Source: a bacterium (GTDB lineage Bacteria > RBG-13-66-14). From it: a DNA stretch of 64,000 bases. The DNA is taken from the NCBI GenBank assembly GCA_035528375.1, contig DATKYS010000132.1, forward strand, positions 1 to 64,000, read 5' to 3'. Positions 58,692 to 64,000 of this stretch are shown here, piece by piece (positions within the stretch are counted from its first letter, which is position 1; every line of letters begins with the position of its first letter). The translations under genes were made by a program, and so were the position numbers. Under the pieces are notes generated by a model. It saw only the letters and a program-made list of their open reading frames with translations, did no database searches and was not told the origin of the DNA.

Positions 58692-59738
58692 ATGTTCACA
58701 GACCGGGCTAAAATTTACGTCTGCAGTGGTTCCGGCGGCGACGGCGTCGTCAGCTTCCGCCGGGAGAAGTACGTCCCCCGGGGCGGCCCCGACGGCGGGG
58801 ACGGTGGACGCGGCGGGTCGGTCTACATCGCGGGCACCTACGGGCTCAACACCCTCGTCTGCTTCCGCTACCGTCCGAGGTACCTCGCCCCCGACGGCAA
58901 GCCCGGCGCCAAACAGCGGAAGACGGGCGCCTCGGGGGAGAATCTCGTTGTCTTATGCCCCGTGGGAACCCAGGCTTACCGTTTGCCGGAGAACGTCCTC
59001 GCGGCCGATCTCGACGAGGACGGCAAGCGGGTCCTCATCGCCCGGGGCGGACGCGGCGGCAAGGGCAACGTCCACTTCGCCACGGCGACAAGACAGGCCC
59101 CGCGCATTGCCACTCCCGGCGGGGCGGGGGAAGGCTTCGAGCTGCAACTGGAGCTGAAGCTCATCGCCGACGTGGGGCTGGCCGGGATGCCCAACGCCGG
59201 CAAGTCCTCCATCCTCGCGCGGCTCACCAACGCCCGGCCCGAGATCGCCGCCTACCCCTTCACCACCCTGGAGCCCCACCTCGGCGTGGTCGAGCTGGAC
59301 CGGGAGAGGGCCTTCGTCTTGGCCGACATCCCGGGCCTCATTGCCGGCGCCAGCAGGGGGGTCGGCCTGGGGCACGATTTCCTCCGCCACATCGAGCGGA
59401 CACGCCTGGTGGCCGTGGTGGTGGACGCCGCGGGCACAGAAGGACGAGACCCCGTCGAGGATTTCGCCGTCGTGCTCGGCGAGTTGAACGCGCACAGCCC
59501 GGAGCTGGCGGCCAAGGTCGCCCTGGTCATCGGCAATAAAATTGACCTGCCCGGTGCGACCGTCCACGTGCATCGGATGCGGGAGGCGACGGGGTTGCCG
59601 GTCCTCCCCCTGTCGGCCGTCAGCGGCGTCGGCTGCGACGACCTGATCTCCCTTCTCGCACGGGAGCTGGTCGCACGGGGGCTGTGGACCGTCGGGCTTC
59701 CCGCCTCCGACGAGGAGCCCTTCGATCCCCTCGCCTGA
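58692..59738 (+). CDS. obgE: Obg family GTPase
   Basis: 348 residues, ribosome-associated GTPase of large-subunit assembly and stress signalling. Obg fold: VCSGSGGDGVVSFRREKYVPRGGPDGGDGG (in spans, residues 10-40), RGGRGGKGNVHFATATRQAP. G domain: GMPNAGKSS (about 163), switch I YPFTTLEPHLGVV, DIPGLIAGASRGVGLGHDFLRHIERT, NKID and SAVSG. It lacks the C-terminal OCT domain of longer forms. No Shine-Dalgarno sequence; a terminator-like hairpin occupies the region before the ATG. It follows rpmA as in most bacteria. Confidence 0.95.
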   Translation: MFTDRAKIYVCSGSGGDGVVSFRREKYVPRGGPDGGDGGRGGSVYIAGTYGLNTLVCFRYRPRYLAPDGKPGAKQRKTGASGENLVVLCPVGTQAYRLPENVLAADLDEDGKRVLIARGGRGGKGNVHFATATRQAPRIATPGGAGEGFELQLELKLIADVGLAGMPNAGKSSILARLTNARPEIAAYPFTTLEPHLGVVELDRERAFVLADIPGLIAGASRGVGLGHDFLRHIERTRLVAVVVDAAGTEGRDPVEDFAVVLGELNAHSPELAAKVALVIGNKIDLPGATVHVHRMREATGLPVLPLSAVSGVGCDDLISLLARELVARGLWTVGLPASDEEPFDPLA

Positions 59739-59755
59739 ACCCGACCCCATTTTCC

Positions 59756-59784
59756 TAGTCTAATAAAGCCGTATCGGGTATAAT
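59756..59784 (+). promoter_or_regulatory. Promoter close to a start codon
   Basis: TAGTCT, 17 bases, TATAAT, nine bases before the ATG at 59794; predicted leader about two bases. Confidence 0.6.
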
Positions 59785-59793
59785 CGAGATGGG

Positions 59794-60156
59794 ATGGTGA
59801 TTAACATGGAGGGCCCCTTGCTCCTGCCGGGCCACAACGACAACGTCGAGATTGACGACGAGGTGTATCACGTCCAGTCGGAGACCCGCGGCGAAGTTGA
59901 TTCCCCCTACATCGTCACTCTGGTCTTCGTGGCCGGAGGCATCGTCTATCGCCGTAAAACCGAGTGGCTCGGTGCCGTGGATTCCGACGAGGCCCTGACC
60001 CAGTTCAAAGAGCTCCTGACGAACCAGCACCGGTCGGTCATCGCCGATATCAAGAGCAACTCCCTCAAGAGGGTCAGCGTCGAGGAGCAGAAGCAGATCG
60101 AGATGGACGAGCGCGAGCTCATCGCACGCTTCCTCGACGAGTGGGCCAGCGAGTGA
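59794..60156 (+). CDS. Conserved hypothetical protein
   Basis: 120 residues, no signal peptide. LLLPGHNDNVEIDDEVYHVQSETRG (in spans, residues 9-33) followed by PYIVTLVFVAGGIVYRRKTEWL and LLTNQHRSVIADIKSN is a recurring pattern in proteobacterial and FCB genomes of unknown function. The C-terminal third is a charged helix. ATG at 59794 stands just behind a promoter; ATG at 59806 is an alternative without ribosome-binding site. Confidence 0.7.
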   Translation: MVINMEGPLLLPGHNDNVEIDDEVYHVQSETRGEVDSPYIVTLVFVAGGIVYRRKTEWLGAVDSDEALTQFKELLTNQHRSVIADIKSNSLKRVSVEEQKQIEMDERELIARFLDEWASE

Positions 60157-60205
60157 GCCGTTCCTCCGAAGCGGCGGGGCGCGGGTTTGTAAATGCGCGT
60201 TAACC

Positions 60206-60229
60206 CGGCGGGGGATCATACCCCCGCCG
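60206..60229 (+). terminator. Stem-loop without clear T run
   Basis: GGCGGGGG ATCATA CCCCCGCC hairpin nine bases before tRNA-Leu; a weak terminator or a processing signal. Confidence 0.45.
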
Positions 60230-60237
60230 TCCGGTGA

Positions 60238-60322
60238 GCGAGAGTGGCGGAACTGGCATACGCGCTGGATTTAGGTTCCAGTGGCTCCGGCCGTGCGGGT
60301 TCAAGTCCCGCCTCTCGCACCA
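60238..60322 (+). tRNA. tRNA-Leu (TAG)
   Basis: 85-base class II tRNA with encoded CCA. Acceptor GCGAGAG/CTCTCGC, anticodon stem CTGGA/TCCAG, loop TTTAGGT, anticodon TAG. Confidence 0.96.
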
Positions 60323-60392
60323 GCATGATGCTGGACCCTGTTCCGCGGGGAACGGTTTGAGTCATTCGTGAGCAATCGCCGCGAGCGGGGCC
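60323..60392 (+). repeat. tRNA-linked repeat, copy E, abutting tRNA-Leu
   Basis: Starts at the base after the CCA: GCATGATGCTGGACCCTGTT CCGCGGGGA, ACGGTTTGAGTCATTC, ending CAATCGCCGCGAGCGGGGCC. 70 bases. Confidence 0.8.
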
Positions 60393-60420
60393 TTTTTCTA
60401 ATCGCCAAGTTTATTTAAAC

Positions 60421-60490
60421 GCATGATGCTGGACCCTGTTCCGCGGGGAGAGGTTCAGTTTATTCCCACACAATCGCCGCGAGCGGGGCC
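60421..60490 (+). repeat. tRNA-linked repeat, copy F
   Basis: Second 70-base unit, 98 bases downstream of copy E. The first 29 bases and last 20 bases are identical to E; the middle differs. The rest of the 60157-60557 gap (60393-60420, 60491-60557) shows nothing recognisable. Confidence 0.8.
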
Positions 60491-60557
60491 AAGTCCAATT
60501 TTAATAGCACCAACCTCGCCGTATGCAGACCGACATTGACCACCTCACCCCCCTCCG

Positions 60558-61523
60558 ATGCCAAAACACATAAACTCCTCCCTCTACACCCGCTTCGCCG
60601 GCCTACGCGACTTCCTGTCGCTGAAGCTGACCGGCGCGTACCCCCGCCCCATCAACGTCCACGTCGAGATAAACAACACCTGCAATCTCGACTGCGTGAT
60701 GTGCCCCCGGGACCGGCTTACCCGCCGGTTGACCCTGATGGACGACGACCTTTTTCGGAGCGTAGTGCGCCAGCTTGCGGGAATGGGGGTTCCATCCGTC
60801 AGCCTGTTCCTCTTCGGCGATCCGCTTTGCCACCCGCGTCTGGACGAGATGGTGGCTTACGCCGCGGAGCACGGCGTGGCCCCCGTCCTCAACACGAACG
60901 CGATGGCTCTGACCGAGGAGCGCGGTCGGAAGCTCCTCGACGCGGGGCTGAAAACCGTCATCTTCTCCGTGGACGGCGTCACGCCGGAAGTCTTTGCGGA
61001 AGTCCGCCGGGGGGGCGATTTGGAGCGGGTGCGGGCCAACATCCTCCGTTTCCTCGAGCTGGCGGCGGAGCGCCGACCGCGGCCGGCCACGGTGGTGCAG
61101 TTTGCCGTCTCCAATATCAACGAGCACGAGGTGGACGCCTTCCGGGCCTTCTGGGAGGGGAAGGTGGATCGGCTCAAATTCACCCGCGTCACCGAGTACG
61201 CGGGCATCGAGGGGCTCAAGACCTACGAATACAAAACGCTGGAGCGGCGTCCCTGCCCGGACACCTGGAGCAAGATGGTGATTCTGGCCGACGGCACGGT
61301 GACCACCTGCTGCCTGGACCTGAACGGTGAGCTGGGGATGGGGGACGCCGCCGCGACACCGCTCCGGGACCTCTGGCGCTCCCCCCGCTGGAGAACTCTC
61401 CGCCGGGCCCACCGGCGCCTGAATTTCGCCGAATACCCCGTCTGCGACGCCTGCCCCATGCCGCTTTTATACGCGGCCAACCTGGCGGACCGTTCCGCCG
61501 ACGAGCTCCCGGAAAGGTCGTAA
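60558..61523 (+). CDS. Radical SAM protein with SPASM-type C-terminus
   Basis: 321 residues. N-terminal radical SAM cluster CNLDCVMC (CxxxCxxC, residues about 41-48), GDPLCHPRLDEMV in place of the GGEP loop, VIFSVDG. C-terminal SPASM-like cysteines: RRPCPDTW, GTVTTCCLDLNGELGMGD, and YPVCDACPMP. This resembles enzymes that modify peptides or sugars; substrate unknown, and no precursor peptide is evident nearby. ATG at 60558 lacks a clear ribosome-binding site. Ends at a hairpin shared with ispG. Confidence 0.85.
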   Translation: MPKHINSSLYTRFAGLRDFLSLKLTGAYPRPINVHVEINNTCNLDCVMCPRDRLTRRLTLMDDDLFRSVVRQLAGMGVPSVSLFLFGDPLCHPRLDEMVAYAAEHGVAPVLNTNAMALTEERGRKLLDAGLKTVIFSVDGVTPEVFAEVRRGGDLERVRANILRFLELAAERRPRPATVVQFAVSNINEHEVDAFRAFWEGKVDRLKFTRVTEYAGIEGLKTYEYKTLERRPCPDTWSKMVILADGTVTTCCLDLNGELGMGDAAATPLRDLWRSPRWRTLRRAHRRLNFAEYPVCDACPMPLLYAANLADRSADELPERS

Positions 61524-61542
61524 GTTCCAATCCACTAAAAAA

Positions 61543-61566
61543 GGGGAGAGCGTCGGCTCTCCCTTG
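61543..61566 (-). terminator. Terminator between the radical SAM and ispG genes
   Basis: GGGAGAGC / GCTCTCCC stem; on the minus strand it is followed by TTTTTT and so ends the ispG operon. Confidence 0.85.
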
Positions 61567-61585
61567 CCAATTCGCGCGCGTTCGG

Positions 61586-62662
61586 TCAGCCTCTCTCGGC
61601 GGCGACCTCCCGGACCAGCCGTTCCAATCTCTCCGCCAGCTTCTTAGCGGGAACGGCCCGCTCCACTATTTCACCCCGGACGAAGATGTCGCCCGAGTCC
61701 GCGCCCCCGGCGACGCCGACGTCGGCGTGAGCGGCCTCCCCGGGACCGTTGACCACGCAGCCCATCACCGCCACCCTCAGGGGGGTGACGATGTCGGAGA
61801 GCCGTTTTTCCACCTCCCGCAGGAGCCCCTCCAGGTCGTAGTTGCAGCGGCCGCAGGTGGGGCAGGCGATGATTTCCACCCCCCGCTCGCGCAGACCGCA
61901 GGCGCGGAGTATCTCCCAGGCGACCCGCACCTCGGCCGTCGGGTCTCCGGTCAGACTCACCCGCAGCGTGTCGCCGATGCCCTCCAGTAAAAGTGTGCCT
62001 ATGCCCAGGGCGCTCTTGACTACACCGGCGTCGTGCCAGCCGGCCTCGGTCACCCCCAGGTGGAGCGGCCAGCTCGTCTTCTCCGCCAGGAGGCGGTAGG
62101 CGGCGAGGGTGTCCGTGACCGACGACGCCTTGGCGCTGATTTTAATGGATTCCAGACCGGCGTCCTCCAGCAACCGCACTTCATTCAGGGCGCTTTCGAC
62201 CAGGGCTTCGGGCGCAGGGCCGCCGAATTTCGCCAGCAGGTCGGGATCGAGGGAGCCGGCGTTGACTCCGACCCGGATGGGAATCCCCGCCTCGACCGCC
62301 GCCCGAGCCACCCGGCGGACGGCCCCGGGGTCGCGCAGGTTCCCCGGGTTCAGCCGCAGGCCCGCGACGCCGGCCTCCACCGAGGCCAGGGCGAGCTGCT
62401 CCGAGAAGTGGATGTCCGCCACGAGGGGGATGGTAGTTTTTTTCACCAGCTCCGGGAGCGTCTTGACCGCCCGGCGGTCCGGGACCGCCACCCGCACTAT
62501 CTCGCACCCCGCCGCGACCAGCTTTTCGATCTGCGCCAGGGTCTTTTCCGCGTCGTGGGTCGGGGTGTTGGTCATGGACTGGACGGCCACCGGCGCGCCG
62601 CCGCCGATGGGCACGCCGCCCAGAAAAATCCGACGCGTCGTCTCTCGGTGCAGAGGGGCCAT
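61586..62662 (-). CDS. ispG: (E)-4-hydroxy-3-methylbut-2-enyl-diphosphate synthase
   Basis: 358 residues. [4Fe-4S] enzyme of the MEP isoprenoid pathway making HMBPP. N-terminal TIM barrel: VAVQSMTNTPTHD, GCEIVRVAVPD, PLVADIHF, GLRLNPGNL; C-terminal cluster domain CPTCGRCNYDLEGLL (CxxC, about residues 266-280), VMGCVVNGPGEAAHADVGVAGG. This is the short bacterial form. ATG at 62662. 24 bases after the GNAT gene, presumably in one operon. Confidence 0.96.
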   Translation of the reverse strand: MAPLHRETTRRIFLGGVPIGGGAPVAVQSMTNTPTHDAEKTLAQIEKLVAAGCEIVRVAVPDRRAVKTLPELVKKTTIPLVADIHFSEQLALASVEAGVAGLRLNPGNLRDPGAVRRVARAAVEAGIPIRVGVNAGSLDPDLLAKFGGPAPEALVESALNEVRLLEDAGLESIKISAKASSVTDTLAAYRLLAEKTSWPLHLGVTEAGWHDAGVVKSALGIGTLLLEGIGDTLRVSLTGDPTAEVRVAWEILRACGLRERGVEIIACPTCGRCNYDLEGLLREVEKRLSDIVTPLRVAVMGCVVNGPGEAAHADVGVAGGADSGDIFVRGEIVERAVPAKKLAERLERLVREVAAERG

Positions 62663-62686
62663 GAATTTTATCGCTTAGGTTGGATG

Positions 62687-63265
62687 CTACCCGTCGAGAT
62701 AATACCTTACGACGGGCCGCATGGGGGAGCGCCGGGACACCTCTCTGAATCCCATCTTCATATAAGTCGAGAAAAGGCCCATGTATGCGGAAATTTCCGG
62801 GTTCTTGCTCTTCTCGGGGATGAGCGGGTAGGCCTCGACGACCCCGCCGCCCCGCTCCTCGACGTAATCCACGGCTGCGCCGACGAGGGCCTCCGACATC
62901 CCGCTCCTGCGGTGCCGCTCCGGGATGAAGAAGCAGGTGATGGACCACACCGGCTCGTCGTCCACCCTCTTCAGGACCGGCGACCGGTCCTGGACGGGAA
63001 AAGTCTCCCGGGGCGCCACCGAGTACCAGCCCGCCGGCTCACCACCGGAGTAGGCCAGGATGCCGGGTACATCCCCGGATTCGATGATGCGGCGGAAATT
63101 TTTGCGGTTTTCCTCCCCGTAATTTTTCTCGAAGTCTTTGCGCCTGTTGCGCCGGTACATGCACCAGCAGCCCGGGAACGGGTGGCCGTCCCGGAACAGC
63201 CGCTCCAGGTCGTCCCAACGGTCGGCGGTCGCCGGCGCGAACACGAGCCCCTCGGTCCTTGTCAC
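62687..63265 (-). CDS. GNAT family N-acetyltransferase
   Basis: 192 residues. N-terminal CWCMYRRNRRKDF, GILAYSGGEPAGWYSVAPRE, and the acetyl-CoA loop ITCFFIPERHRRSGMSEALV (in part; the R/QxxGxG/A signature appears as RRSGMS), then GVVEAYPL. Substrate unknown. GTG at 63265 overlaps the stop of the upstream membrane protein (GTGA). Confidence 0.85.
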   Translation of the reverse strand: MTRTEGLVFAPATADRWDDLERLFRDGHPFPGCWCMYRRNRRKDFEKNYGEENRKNFRRIIESGDVPGILAYSGGEPAGWYSVAPRETFPVQDRSPVLKRVDDEPVWSITCFFIPERHRRSGMSEALVGAAVDYVEERGGGVVEAYPLIPEKSKNPEISAYMGLFSTYMKMGFREVSRRSPMRPVVRYYLDG

Positions 63266-64000
63266 TGCTTTTTCCCCGCCTCGTCGTCCATGTCCCGGAG
63301 CGCCGCCGCGGCGTCCACCCCGGAGCCCTCTTTCAGCCGACCCCGTTGCAGTTGCCCCAGGCTCAGGCCCTCCCGGACGAGGAAAATCAGCCCCACGACG
63401 ATGTACGGGAGCACCTGGGTCACGTGCAGGAGGATGGCGAAGGCCCCGGCCATGCCCTTACCCGCCTCGCCGTACACCCCGACGATGGCCGGCGCGCAGG
63501 TGGTGAGCCCCAGGTAGCCGAACTGCTCGAAGATGCCCAGGAATCCCGGCGCCGAGGGGAAGACCACCCCCAGGCACACGTAGGCCAGCGTGAACGGCGC
63601 GGCGAACCACGGCGTCAGCCCGGCGAAGGGCATCGCCTGAATGATGGGCACGTAAGAAAGCACCGCCGTGCCCCAGATGGCGAAGGACAGCCCCACGGCC
63701 GCCCACAGCCGTCCCTTGTGGTTGAAGATGTGCAGCCCGTCGCCGAAATTCACGAAGAACTCCCGGACCTTCTCCCGCGTCTTTTTCCCGAAGAGACGGG
63801 CCGGGAGCGACAGAATCTTCGCCACCGGGTCGCGCCGGTAGTACAGAAACACCAGCGCCAGGCATCCCGTCACGTACACCGCACCCACCGCGATGGCCAG
63901 CCCCATCTTCACCATCCCGCCGAAGGGGAAGAGGAAGAGCATCCAGATGAAAATCGCCATGATGACGAGGCCGTCGAGTATGCGGACGAAGATGACCGTG
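63262..64000 (-). CDS. Flippase-like membrane protein (UPF0104/LPG synthase TM family), cut by the right edge
   Basis: At least 245 residues; the frame is open to base 64000, so the N-terminus is missing. The visible start VRILDGLVIMAIFI matches the VxRxxDg helix of the AglD/YbhN/MprF-transmembrane family. Five or more hydrophobic helices follow (LAIAVGAVYVTGCLALVFL; LSFAIWGTAVLSYVPI; FTLAYVCLGVVFPSAPGFLG with the family PSxPGxLG motif; IVVGLIFLV). The tail is charged and cytoplasmic. Probably moves or synthesises a lipid; exact role unknown. Upstream member of the GNAT-ispG operon. Confidence 0.82.
   Translation of the reverse strand, partial: TVIFVRILDGLVIMAIFIWMLFLFPFGGMVKMGLAIAVGAVYVTGCLALVFLYYRRDPVAKILSLPARLFGKKTREKVREFFVNFGDGLHIFNHKGRLWAAVGLSFAIWGTAVLSYVPIIQAMPFAGLTPWFAAPFTLAYVCLGVVFPSAPGFLGIFEQFGYLGLTTCAPAIVGVYGEAGKGMAGAFAILLHVTQVLPYIVVGLIFLVREGLSLGQLQRGRLKEGSGVDAAAALRDMDDEAGKKQ

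Noticed and set aside
60323-60490. CRISPR array
   Set aside because: Only two 70-base units, each with conserved ends and a variable middle, no cas genes, and the same element occurs singly beside other tRNAs.

Overview
The window is a GC-rich (about 65% by eye), densely coded piece of a diderm bacterial chromosome. The cell envelope is Gram-negative: there is a PilQ-type secretin, an LptE-like lipoprotein, an Lgt, several beta-barrel candidates and a 1,893-residue SprA-like outer-membrane protein. SprA outside Bacteroidota, a class II ribonucleotide reductase, two-subunit GlyQS, many unrecognised secreted proteins and frequent TTG starts suggest an uncultivated lineage of the FCB/candidate-phylum type (Coatesbacteria-like is my guess, with low confidence). 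No gene here fixes the taxonomy.

Layout. 0-9.5 kb: nrdJ (cut by the left edge), a DUF3795 protein, an AT-rich two-gene island, then pilQ, lptE and rdgB on the minus strand, followed by a DUF2089 regulator with two duplicated SHOCT-like proteins and a CAP-domain exoprotein. 9.5-27.5 kb: holA, a PorV-like barrel, secreted unknowns, ridA, a cupredoxin-fold protein, two DUF1858 proteins, a phosphohexomutase overlapping trmO, an ARPP-1 protein, uspA, trmFO, an RsbU-type phosphatase and tRNA-Phe. 27.7-33.4 kb: the SprA-like gene. 33.5-40 kb: glyQS, divergent from three tandem M42 aminopeptidases. 40-41.5 kb: three tRNA genes inside a repeat-rich spacer. 41.5-47 kb: rtcB and a BaiN-like flavoprotein; a thioesterase, cysteine desulfurase and DUF3343 operon; lgt. 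47-49.2 kb: groESL behind a sigma-54-type promoter. 49.4-58.3 kb: two beta-barrels, a TPR/Roadblock pair, the yqeK-rsfS-rlmH-argS run, a UbiA-type prenyltransferase, a ferritin-like protein and ychF. 58.3-64 kb: rpmA, obgE, tRNA-Leu with a tandem repeat, a radical SAM/SPASM protein, ispG, a GNAT protein and a flippase-like protein cut by the right edge.

Most genes are housekeeping: translation and tRNA modification (glyQS, argS, trmO, trmFO, rlmH, rsfS, rpmA, obgE, ychF, rtcB), replication and nucleotides (nrdJ, holA, rdgB), envelope (lptE, lgt, pilQ, SprA-like), isoprenoids (ispG), protein folding and peptide turnover (groESL, M42 trio). Same-strand neighbours often overlap by four bases (ATGA, GTGA or TTGA).

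The points most worth a second look are: a foreign AT-rich island ending at the pilQ stop; an argS whose central ~370 bases drop to 37% GC in frame and whose HIGH motif reads LVVN; a repeat family placed just 3' of class II (Ser/Leu) tRNAs; near-ideal promoters so close to start codons that leaderless mRNAs are expected; a textbook -24/-12 promoter before groESL; the DUF2089/SHOCT-like cassette; three co-directional M42 peptidases; and the SprA-like/PorV-like pair.
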